Source: J061 sp003695725 [NCBI: Candidatus Schekmanbacteria bacterium] (lineage in GTDB: Bacteria; Schekmanbacteria; GWA2-38-11). Taken from it: 18,944 nt of DNA. A program made the translations under genes and the position numbers. The notes under the pieces are model-generated. The model worked only from the letters and a program-made list of their open reading frames with translations, had not been told where the DNA came from and searched no databases. The stretch's first letter is position 1. Each line of letters opens with the position of its first letter. The DNA is taken from the NCBI GenBank assembly GCA_003695725.1, contig RFHX01000044.1, forward strand, positions 1 through 18,944, written 5' to 3'. This document shows, in pieces, positions 8,334 through 15,586 of the stretch.

Positions 8334-10553
8334 TTATAATTGTTCTTCTCCAATAAATTTCTTGAGGAGGTTTAGAAGTTCTTCATAGCTTTGTAAATTA
8401 TAATCTGCATACGATTGGACAATGCCTATCCTGATCGAGGTTGCCTTAAAAGGCATTAACTTGAAGAGTTCCTCGTCAGTCCAGTTGTCGCCTGCTGCAA
8501 AGATGAAGTCATATGATTTATCTTTTATCCAATGAAGGCAAGCGGTACCCTTGTTTACCCCTGAATTTGTCACAGCTATCACCTTATATCCTCTGCTTAT
8601 CTGTACATCGAGATTAGCTGTAAATTCCACGAGGTCATCGAGAAGCTCCTTTGCCCGTATAAGGCTCAACTCGGTATCTGCCTTCCTATAATAAAGTGAA
8701 GCAGAATATTCCTTTTCTTCAACAAAAGATCCCGGAAGCCTTTCAGAATAAAGCTTCAAGATAGGGACAATTTGCTCCTTCCAGTCATTTGTAAGGGGCT
8801 TGATAACTCTCCATTCTCCGTCTAATCCCTTTATCCATGAACCGTTTTCTGCCACAAGAGCAACATCTTTTATTTTTCCAAACCAATCTTCAAGAAAAGT
8901 TTTTTCGCTTCCGCTCATAATGACAACCATATTTTTTTTGTCTTTTGCCAGTTTCTTGATAATGGAGATAACCTGCCGGTTTGGTGCTACTCTTTGCGGA
9001 TGGCCGCTGAATGGAATAATGGTTCCCTCATAATCGAGAATCAGTAATCGCCTTTTGGCTTTCTTGTACTTCGATATAATCTTTTTTTCAGCTTTTGAAT
9101 TCAAGAGCCTTGCACTGAATTGCCTTTGTTCACTTTTCAATAAAAGAAGCTGCTGCATAAAATCTTCAGCCCATTTTACTATGTTGTAGCGTTTGATTCT
9201 TTCCTGCATAACTTTATTTGATTCAATTTGTTCCTCCAAGGGTTTTTCAAGAGCTTCCTTCAAGGCGTCAGAAATCTCTTCGATATCATTGGGATTGATA
9301 ATTACTGCTTCACCAAGCTCTTTTGCCGTGCCTGCCATTTCACTGAGTATCAACACCCCATCCCCCTCTCTTCTTGATGCAATGTATTCCTTTGCAATGA
9401 GATTCATTCCATCACGAAGAGGTGTAATAAGGGCAATATCACTTACACTATATAAAGCAACAAGCGATTCAAATGGTAGAGAGCGATATTGGTAAAGTAT
9501 AGGTATCCAGTTCATTTTTCCAAATCTTCCATTTATTTTCCCTACCATTTCATCGATTTGCTTTTTCATCTGGCGATATTGTTCAACACCTGTACGCGAT
9601 GGCACTACGATAATGACAAGAATTACTTTTCCATGCCATCGAGGGTTGTCTGTTAAAAATTTTTCATATGCAATAAGGCGGTTTATTATGCCTTTGGTAT
9701 AATCAAGACGGTCAATAGAGAGTACCACTTTCATATCTGAAAGCATCTTCAACAGCTTATCCTTGTTTTTTTGAACCGCTGGTTTTGTTACTCCATTGTG
9801 ATATTTGTCATAGTCAATTCCCATTGGGAATGTTTCTGCCTTTATTATTCTGTCCCCATATATCAATTTCCCCATATTGTTTTCATACCCCAATATTCGC
9901 AGTACACAGCGAAGGAAATATTGCGTGTAATCATGTGTATGGAATCCTATCAGATCAGCTCCGAGAATTCCCTGTAAAATTTCTTCTCTCCATTTGCCCG
10001 GGAGAAGTCTGAATATTTCAAAGGTGGGGAAGGGAATATGGAGAAAAAAACCGATTGCCAATTTGGGATATTTTTGCCTCAAAAGGTTAGGCAAAAGCAT
10101 TAAATGATAGTCGTGCACCCATACAATATCATCAGGTTCAACAACTTCTGTAACTGCATCATAAAAAAGATTGTTGACAATCTTATAGTGCTTCCAAAGG
10201 TCATGGTCAAAAACTGTATAGGAGGGAAAATAGTGGAAAAGGGGCCAGATTGTATTATTGCAAAAGCCATGATAATACTTATCCATTGATTCTTCGGGGA
10301 TAAATACAGGGTAGGCGTTCAATTTTGGCAATTCTTTTGTCTTCAGCAGTTTTTTTGTTTTTTCATCAGGAGAGATTTCAGGCCATCCTATCCATAGAAA
10401 ATCTGGACCCTTTTTCGAAGATGAGCCCTTGACTGAATCGAGATAAGCAGTAAGGCCGGAAACTAATCCGCCTGCACTCATTTTGAGATTTAGTTTTTCA
10501 TCTTTTTTCTCAACGACAACAGGAAGGCGGTTAGAGACAATAATCAATTTCAT
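8334..10553 (-). CDS. otsAB: Bifunctional trehalose-6-phosphate synthase/phosphatase (OtsA-OtsB fusion)
   Basis: This is a 739-residue fusion that makes trehalose from UDP-glucose and glucose-6-phosphate. Residues 1-475 are a complete GT20 synthase. They include SNRLP with Arg10, VHDYH (146-150), LHIPFP (171-176), DRLDYTKG with Arg282 and Lys287, and TPLRDGMNLIAKEY (377-390). Residues about 500-739 are the HAD-type trehalose phosphatase, with Lys668 in GVNKGTA, but its key motifs deviate. Motif I is DYEGT (Asp507, Glu509) instead of DxDGT. The usual SGR is SGS (547-549). GDDxTDE is GDNWTDE, with Asn690. The synthase therefore looks active and the phosphatase is questionable. An AAGGAG ribosome-binding site precedes the ATG. 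The gene is divergent from the tldD-like gene and upstream of the SLC12 transporter. Trehalose is a common compatible solute and stress protectant. Confidence 0.95.
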   Translation of the reverse strand: MKLIIVSNRLPVVVEKKDEKLNLKMSAGGLVSGLTAYLDSVKGSSSKKGPDFLWIGWPEISPDEKTKKLLKTKELPKLNAYPVFIPEESMDKYYHGFCNNTIWPLFHYFPSYTVFDHDLWKHYKIVNNLFYDAVTEVVEPDDIVWVHDYHLMLLPNLLRQKYPKLAIGFFLHIPFPTFEIFRLLPGKWREEILQGILGADLIGFHTHDYTQYFLRCVLRILGYENNMGKLIYGDRIIKAETFPMGIDYDKYHNGVTKPAVQKNKDKLLKMLSDMKVVLSIDRLDYTKGIINRLIAYEKFLTDNPRWHGKVILVIIVVPSRTGVEQYRQMKKQIDEMVGKINGRFGKMNWIPILYQYRSLPFESLVALYSVSDIALITPLRDGMNLIAKEYIASRREGDGVLILSEMAGTAKELGEAVIINPNDIEEISDALKEALEKPLEEQIESNKVMQERIKRYNIVKWAEDFMQQLLLLKSEQRQFSARLLNSKAEKKIISKYKKAKRRLLILDYEGTIIPFSGHPQRVAPNRQVISIIKKLAKDKKNMVVIMSGSEKTFLEDWFGKIKDVALVAENGSWIKGLDGEWRVIKPLTNDWKEQIVPILKLYSERLPGSFVEEKEYSASLYYRKADTELSLIRAKELLDDLVEFTANLDVQISRGYKVIAVTNSGVNKGTACLHWIKDKSYDFIFAAGDNWTDEELFKLMPFKATSIRIGIVQSYADYNLQSYEELLNLLKKFIGEEQL

Positions 10554-10564
10554 CTTTTATTTTA

Positions 10565-10570
10565 CTCCTT
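10565..10570 (-). promoter_or_regulatory. Ribosome-binding site of otsAB
   Basis: AAGGAG on the minus strand lies 11 bases before the ATG at 10553 and supports that start, as does the family-typical N-terminus MKLIIVSNRLPVVV. Confidence 0.65.
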
Positions 10571-10744
10571 CAGTATTTTTCATATTTGCATCAATCAACA
10601 CATATTAAGTAAAACAAAAAAATTAATTTGAACAATAAAAAAAGAATTAATGCATAAATGAAGATATTATACTGATGTTATATTTTACAAATGAAAAGTT
10701 TCAATTCTTTATCTTTTCATAAGATTATTATTTTAGTGATTTAG

Positions 10745-10774
10745 TTGACATCCTATAGATTATATTTGTATTAT
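10745..10774 (+). promoter_or_regulatory. Sigma70-type promoter of the exported tldD-like gene
   Basis: A perfect -35 box TTGACA (10745-10750) is followed by an 18-base spacer and TATTAT (10769-10774). The predicted transcription start near 10781 leaves a leader of about 30 bases before the ATG at 10813. The rest of the 10571-10812 divergent region is AT-rich. It also holds a weak 8-base inverted repeat (10691-10698 and 10713-10720) upstream of this promoter that could be an operator, but nothing supports that beyond symmetry. Confidence 0.6.
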
Positions 10775-10812
10775 GAAAAATTCAGTTTCTGCAACCTTTA
10801 ATGGAGGTAAGT

Positions 10813-12552
10813 ATGAAGAAAAGTTCACAAAAGAAATTAATTTCTTTTTTTCTAATAATTATATCATTTTTTTTGGCAGGTTGGTTTCAAGGGACTGAGA
10901 CCAAAAAACCTGAAAAGATTATAAAAATAATGGAAGATGAATTGAACCGTTCAATGAAAAAACTGAAACTTCCTGATTTTCAGCCGCCTTATTTTATAAG
11001 TTATCTTATGAGAGAATCACAGCTATTTTCAGTATCTGCAAAATACGGAGCAATATTTTCAAAAAACAAACGCAATGTGAGGTCCATATATTGTGAAACA
11101 AGGGTAGGAAATTATAAATTTGACAGTTCGTCTGTAAGCGGCTCACCTTTTGGATTTTCGAAAGATTATTCTTTGGCAGGAATGTATGGTTTCTCTTCTG
11201 CGCCAATAGATGATGACGAAAGAGCCATTCGTACTTCACTCTGGCTTTTAACTGACAGTAAATACAAAAGAGCTTTGTCTTCTTACCTCAAAAAGAAGAG
11301 CGAAAAGATCTTTAAAGTAGATAAAGAAGAAGAGGAACTTGATGATTTTTCCCGGGAAGAATCAGATATTTTTATTTCGAAAAAAGAGAAGTTGGAATAT
11401 GACGAAAAGAAGATAATAAAGACCCTGAGATATATAAGCTCAATATTTAATGAATATCCTGAGATAACCAACAGCGGTGTTGAGGCAGAAGGGAGGGTTT
11501 TATCGAAGTACTTTGTAAATTCTGAAGGGCAAAAGTTTTTTACTTCATATCCTCTTTATATGTCGAGCATCAATGCAACTTTGATTACTGAAGATGGTGA
11601 AGCGCTATCAAATCAGGATGTCTTCTATGATATCGATCCGGATAGTGTCGTTGACAAACAAAGATTGGAAAAAAGAGTAAGGAAATTGATAAGTGAACTC
11701 AAAGCACTTAGCAAGGCAGAAAAAATGGACCCTTATGCAGGACCTGCAATTTTGTCTCCAAAAGTAACAGGTGTATTTTTCCATGAAGCTATTGGCCATA
11801 GACTTGAAGGCGAAAGACAAAGGACCGATGAAGAAGGACAAACATTCAAGGGAAAAGTTGGGAAAAAAATAATACCTGAATTTCTGACTGTAGAAGATGA
11901 CCCAACTCTGAAATATTTTAATGGAGTTCATCTCAATGGTTTTTATGAATATGATGATGAAGGAGTGAAAGCGCAAAAGGTGGAACTGATAAAGGACGGT
12001 GTTTTGAAAAATTTTCTGCTTTCAAGGACTCCCATAAAAGGATTCAACAAATCTAATGGACATGGGAGAGCCAGCGGACAAAGAAAACCGATGGGGAGGA
12101 TGGCTAATCTCATTATCAAATCATCGAAAGAATATTCTGCCGATGAATTGAAAAGAATGCTGATCGAGGAAGCTAAAAAAAGAGGGAAAAAATTCGGCTT
12201 GATTATAAGAGATATCGAAGGAGGAGGGGAAACTTCCACAAGCAGAAGGTCCTTTCAAGCATTCAGAAGCACACCCAAACTTGTTTATAAGGTCGATGTA
12301 GAGACTGGAGAAGAAACATTGGTAAGAGGAGTAGAAATTGTCGGTACTCCCCTAATCAGCATAAACAGAATCATTGCCACAGGCAAAGATTATGAAGTAT
12401 TCAATGGATATTGCGGTGCTGAATCAGGTTCGGTACCTGTTTCAACAGTTGCTCCCAGTGTATTGATAGAAGAGATTGAGCTTCAAAGGAAACCATTGAA
12501 GAAGACAAGACCGCCAATTCTTGAAAAGCCGCAAATTGAAATTAACCAATAG
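10813..12552 (+). CDS. Exported TldD/PmbA-family metalloprotease
   Basis: I place the start at ATG 10813, not the in-frame ATG at 10801. The 10801 codon merges into the GGAGG ribosome-binding site (from 10804), which is correctly spaced for 10813. The protein then has 579 residues with an N-terminal signal sequence (MKKSSQKK followed by a hydrophobic stretch to about residue 22) and no lipobox Cys. The zinc-site motif HEAIGHRLEGER is at residues 324-335. The third ligand of TldD proteins, a C-terminal Cys, is present as Cys534 in NGYCGAESGS. GGGETSTS and the GVEIVGTPL segment also fit TldD. Classical TldD works in the cytosol with PmbA/TldE on small peptides such as microcin B17 precursors or CcdA. 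Here the signal suggests a periplasmic enzyme, and no partner gene is adjacent. An acidic insert-like region (about residues 160-200 of the mature numbering) is unusual. Family call strong, substrate unknown. Confidence 0.88.
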   Translation: MKKSSQKKLISFFLIIISFFLAGWFQGTETKKPEKIIKIMEDELNRSMKKLKLPDFQPPYFISYLMRESQLFSVSAKYGAIFSKNKRNVRSIYCETRVGNYKFDSSSVSGSPFGFSKDYSLAGMYGFSSAPIDDDERAIRTSLWLLTDSKYKRALSSYLKKKSEKIFKVDKEEEELDDFSREESDIFISKKEKLEYDEKKIIKTLRYISSIFNEYPEITNSGVEAEGRVLSKYFVNSEGQKFFTSYPLYMSSINATLITEDGEALSNQDVFYDIDPDSVVDKQRLEKRVRKLISELKALSKAEKMDPYAGPAILSPKVTGVFFHEAIGHRLEGERQRTDEEGQTFKGKVGKKIIPEFLTVEDDPTLKYFNGVHLNGFYEYDDEGVKAQKVELIKDGVLKNFLLSRTPIKGFNKSNGHGRASGQRKPMGRMANLIIKSSKEYSADELKRMLIEEAKKRGKKFGLIIRDIEGGGETSTSRRSFQAFRSTPKLVYKVDVETGEETLVRGVEIVGTPLISINRIIATGKDYEVFNGYCGAESGSVPVSTVAPSVLIEEIELQRKPLKKTRPPILEKPQIEINQ

Positions 12553-12757
12553 CTTTATATGTAAGGTTATGATTTGCAAGCAGTGATTCTATTTTTGAGA
12601 GGTCTTTATTGTAAACCTTCAATGCAACGCCGCATCTTGATTTGACGCCTTTTGGCTTTGGCACAATCATATTTGATAATTTATTATCCTTTAATATTTG
12701 TTCTGCTTTCAGAGTCATATGTGTAGTTTCAAAAACCAGAATAGATGTTTTTCTCAC
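12542..12757 (-). CDS. DUF3343 small protein (putative Se/S carrier-like)
   Basis: I choose GTG 12757 as the start. It follows AAAGGA at 8-base spacing, and the family homology begins there (VRKTSILVFETTHMTLKAEQ). A longer reading from 12841 would lie inside the upstream gene. The 71-residue product fits DUF3343: an alternating beta/alpha fold with a THxxLKAE helix, a VPKPKG turn and the conserved SRCGVAL segment carrying Cys41-42. The Pfam name for the family is a putative Se/S carrier protein, but its role is unproven. The gene lies 22 bases after the CoA-transferase stop on the same strand and is probably the last gene of that operon. Its 3' end overlaps the end of the convergent tldD-like gene by 11 bases. 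Confidence 0.78.
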   Translation of the reverse strand: MRKTSILVFETTHMTLKAEQILKDNKLSNMIVPKPKGVKSRCGVALKVYNKDLSKIESLLANHNLTYKAIG

Positions 12758-12779
12758 GAAGTTATTCCTTTGAAATGGA

Positions 12780-14075
12780 TTACCAGAATTTCCGCTCCTT
12801 TGCCTCCTTTTCCAAATCTTCACGGAAATCAGGATGTGCAATACTTATCAATGCCTTTGCTCTTTCTTTCATACTTTTCCCATGAAGATTGACTGCTCCG
12901 TATTCAGTTACCACCCAGTGGACATCCCCGCGCGATGTGACAACACCTGCGCCCGGATCGAGCTTAGGAACAATTCTTGAAACTTTGCCTCCTTTAGCGG
13001 TTGATGGTAATGCAATTATTGGTTTGCCATTTTCAGAGCGGGCGGCACCTCTTATAAAATCCACCTGTCCCCCTATACCGCTGAATTGGAGAGTGCCCAT
13101 ACTATCTGCACAAACTTGTCCTGTAATATCGATTTGAATTGCAGAATTTATTGCTACCATCTTTTCATTTTGTGAAATGATGAAAGGGTCATTTGTATAA
13201 TCAGAGGGATGAAGCTCAATTATAGGATTATTGTCAACGAATCTGTAAAGTTCTTCGCTGCCCATCAGGAAGCTCGATACAATCTTGCCGGGATGTATTG
13301 TCTTCTTCTCATTATTGATAACTCCTAATTCCACAAGTTCAATAACACCGTCAGAAAACATCTCAGTATGGACACCGAGATCTTTCTTATTTTTGAGATT
13401 TGCAAGTGTTGCATTTGGAATTGCTCCGATCCCCATTTGAAGAGTAGAACCGTCTTCAATAAGTTCAGCAACATTTTCACCAATTTTACTGCTTATATCA
13501 TCCATTTTATGATTTGGAAGTGTCAAAAGGGGTGCTGACGACTCAACAATTGCATCGAGTTTACTGACATGGATGAAACTGTTGCCAAGAGTTCGCGGCA
13601 TTCTTTCATTTACTTCAGCAATAATTATTTTTGCGTTTTCTGCTGCAGGTTTTATTATGTCAACAGATACACCGAATGAACAAAATCCGTGAGAATCAGG
13701 CGGAGACACCTGAATCAATGCTACATCGATTGGAAGTATTCCCTTTTTGAAAAGTCGAGGAATTTCCGAGAGAAAAATGGGAGTAAATTCAGCCCTTCCG
13801 GAATTAACAGCTTCTCTAACATTTGCCCCAACGAAAAAAGCATTATGTCTAAAAGAACCTTCATATTTTGGGTCCGTATAATCTGCTATACCCATAGTCA
13901 ATAGACTTACTATTTCAACATTTTTTAAATCCTGAGCAACAACATTCAAAGCCTTTACAAGCACCTGCGGTTCAGCGCATCCTGAACCTATGATTATTCT
14001 ACTATTTGATTCAATCAAACTAACCGCTTTTTCCGGTGTCGTTATTTTTTGTCTATAGATTACTGGCCAGTCCAT
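12780..14075 (-). CDS. Acetyl-CoA hydrolase/transferase family (4-hydroxybutyrate CoA-transferase-like)
   Basis: This is a 431-residue protein of the class I CoA-transferase group that includes 4-hydroxybutyrate CoA-transferase, Cat1/Cat2 and succinate:acetate CoA-transferase. Family features are IIIGSGCAEPQVL near the N-terminus, VSPPDSHGFCSFGVSVD (124-140), GIGAIPNA (215-222) and LGVHTEMFSDG with the catalytic Glu238, which would form the glutamyl-CoA thioester. GIGGQVDFIRGA and STAKGGKVSRIVP follow, as in the family. The likely reaction is moving CoA between acetyl-CoA and an organic acid. The acid cannot be told from the sequence. Start and upstream stop overlap as TAATG with the alanine dehydrogenase-type gene, showing coupling. 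Length is normal. Confidence 0.9.
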   Translation of the reverse strand: MDWPVIYRQKITTPEKAVSLIESNSRIIIGSGCAEPQVLVKALNVVAQDLKNVEIVSLLTMGIADYTDPKYEGSFRHNAFFVGANVREAVNSGRAEFTPIFLSEIPRLFKKGILPIDVALIQVSPPDSHGFCSFGVSVDIIKPAAENAKIIIAEVNERMPRTLGNSFIHVSKLDAIVESSAPLLTLPNHKMDDISSKIGENVAELIEDGSTLQMGIGAIPNATLANLKNKKDLGVHTEMFSDGVIELVELGVINNEKKTIHPGKIVSSFLMGSEELYRFVDNNPIIELHPSDYTNDPFIISQNEKMVAINSAIQIDITGQVCADSMGTLQFSGIGGQVDFIRGAARSENGKPIIALPSTAKGGKVSRIVPKLDPGAGVVTSRGDVHWVVTEYGAVNLHGKSMKERAKALISIAHPDFREDLEKEAKERKFW

Positions 14076-15187
14076 TAGACGATTTCCTCTATTGGTGTAT
14101 ATTTCCTGTTGAAAAGGTCGGCAAGAACCTTCATCGTAATTTTGCCCTTGTATGTATATGTCCCTCTCGCAAGAGAAGGAATTGATTTAAGATATCCATC
14201 TCCAGTATTGCCTATTTCAACTATATAAGGGAATAAAGCATGACTCAGTGCCTGCGAGGATGCGCGTGCCGCAAGTGATGGAATGTTCGGTACACAATAA
14301 TGCACTACACCGAATTTTTCAAATACTGGATTACTCAATGTAGTTGGCCTGCTTGTTTCAACACACCCGCCTTGGTCGATTGAGAGGTCAATAATGACAG
14401 AACCTTTCTTCATTGTTTTGACCATCTCTTCCTTTACAACTATCGGACTCTTTGCTCCTTTGAGATATACAGCGCCGATTACGACATCGGCATTCTTTAT
14501 CCATTCCGCGATTCCATGAGTGCTTGAAAAACCTGTCGAAACGCTCTTGCCAATGGTGTCTTCAACTAAACGGAGTTTTTCTACATTGCGGTCTATAATG
14601 AGCACTCTTGCACCCAAAGCCGAAGCAGTACGAGCCGCACTTCGACCTACACTTCCTGCGCCTATAATTAGAACATTGGCAGGCTCTATTCCGGGTGCGC
14701 CTCCCAAAAGAATTCCGCGTCCTCCTTTGTTTGTCTGAAGGTAAGAAGCCGCAATTTGTACTCCAAGGGCTCCTGCGATTTCTCCTGTTGCCGCTTCTAT
14801 TACCAATTCACCTCTTTCATCTGAAATAACTTCAAAGCCGATAGAAGTAATTTCTCTTTCTAAGAGGAGGTCTAAATACTTTTCACTTGCAACAGCAAGA
14901 TGCTGAAATGACATAACCGTTGCTCCTCTTTTTATCATCGCAAGGAAATCATAAGGAAGTGGAGTGACTGAAATTATCAAGTCTCCTCTTTTGCAAATTT
15001 CTTCCTCTGTATAGGCAATTTTGGCGCCTTTCAATTCATATTCACGGTCACTGAATCCACTTGCAGTGCCGGCGCCCTTCAAAAAATAAACATCATTACC
15101 CTCTTTAACGATTGTTGATACAGCGCCGGGGGTGAGAGGGACTCTCAAGTCTTCACTTATTTTGTTATATACAATTGAAATATCCAT
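14075..15187 (-). CDS. ald: Alanine dehydrogenase-family NAD(H)-dependent enzyme
   Basis: The chosen start is ATG 15187, giving 370 residues that begin MDISIVYNKISEDLRVPLTP like the family. The TTG at 15223 is part of a -35 box. Alanine dehydrogenases interconvert L-alanine and pyruvate plus ammonia with NAD. Arg15, His96 (FQHLA), Asp271 (IDQGGCVETSRPTT) and Asn301 (VPNIPS) sit at the known active-site positions. The dinucleotide-binding motif IIGAGSVGRSAARTAS (174-189) is present. The position of catalytic Lys75 is Thr (ISVTPLP). Together with VHYCVPNI and the YTYKGKIT C-terminus, this resembles the divergent alanine dehydrogenase group common in Bacteroidetes, where, from memory, that lysine is also not kept. 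So the substrate is less certain than the fold. It is the first gene of an operon with a CoA-transferase and DUF3343. Confidence 0.82.
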   Translation of the reverse strand: MDISIVYNKISEDLRVPLTPGAVSTIVKEGNDVYFLKGAGTASGFSDREYELKGAKIAYTEEEICKRGDLIISVTPLPYDFLAMIKRGATVMSFQHLAVASEKYLDLLLEREITSIGFEVISDERGELVIEAATGEIAGALGVQIAASYLQTNKGGRGILLGGAPGIEPANVLIIGAGSVGRSAARTASALGARVLIIDRNVEKLRLVEDTIGKSVSTGFSSTHGIAEWIKNADVVIGAVYLKGAKSPIVVKEEMVKTMKKGSVIIDLSIDQGGCVETSRPTTLSNPVFEKFGVVHYCVPNIPSLAARASSQALSHALFPYIVEIGNTGDGYLKSIPSLARGTYTYKGKITMKVLADLFNRKYTPIEEIV

Positions 15188-15194
15188 AACGAAA

Positions 15195-15223
15195 ATTATA
15201 AAAGCAGGCAAATATTCGGTCAA
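15195..15223 (-). promoter_or_regulatory. Near-consensus sigma70 promoter giving a leaderless ald mRNA
   Basis: On the minus strand, TTGACC (15218-15223) is followed by a 17-base spacer and a perfect TATAAT (15195-15200). Only 7 bases separate the -10 box from the ATG at 15187-15185. Transcription would therefore start at or within a base of the A of the ATG. No Shine-Dalgarno sequence is present, consistent with a leaderless transcript. Confidence 0.7.
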
Positions 15224-15586
15224 TAGAAACTATGAATAAGTATTTTTTTTACTCTGAAAGAGCAAAAGTCATTTAACACAAAACTCCGACAGCGCATTGA
15301 TATGATTTCCTTTATTACACAAACTTGTTTATTGAATAATGAATGAAATGACGGGTATCGATAAAAAATTCTGCATCATAGTTATATATAAAATCCTTTA
15401 AAATATGAGAAAGGGAATATCCAAAAAGCAATGCCTACCGTTGAATTATATCTTTTTCGAGTTGAAGTAATTCAAAAAATACTCTAAATCACAAATAAAA
15501 TTATTTTTAAATTTGGATATCAACATTATTACAACTTATGCAAACTTTGAAAATTGATAAATGTATAAGCGGGGAGAAGATAAAAA
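15224..15586. other. AT-rich intergenic region between divergent ald and AKR genes
   Basis: This stretch of 363 bases separates the ald promoter from the aldo/keto reductase. I see no tRNA, no credible small ORF, no strong hairpin and no convincing promoter for the + strand gene, only scattered TATA-like sequence such as TATAAG at 15564-15569 without a matching -35 box. The + strand gene is preceded by GGGGAG (from 15571), a usable ribosome-binding site. Confidence 0.5.

Noticed and set aside
10691-10720. 8-base inverted repeat (ATGAAAAG / CTTTTCAT) upstream of the tldD-like promoter
   Set aside because: AT-rich arms with a 14-base loop can arise by chance in such a region; no second copy or known operator match.
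12758-12841. N-terminal extension of the DUF3343 gene to ATG 12841
   Set aside because: It lies mostly within the CoA-transferase coding region, adds a non-homologous tail, and the GTG at 12757 has a proper ribosome-binding site.
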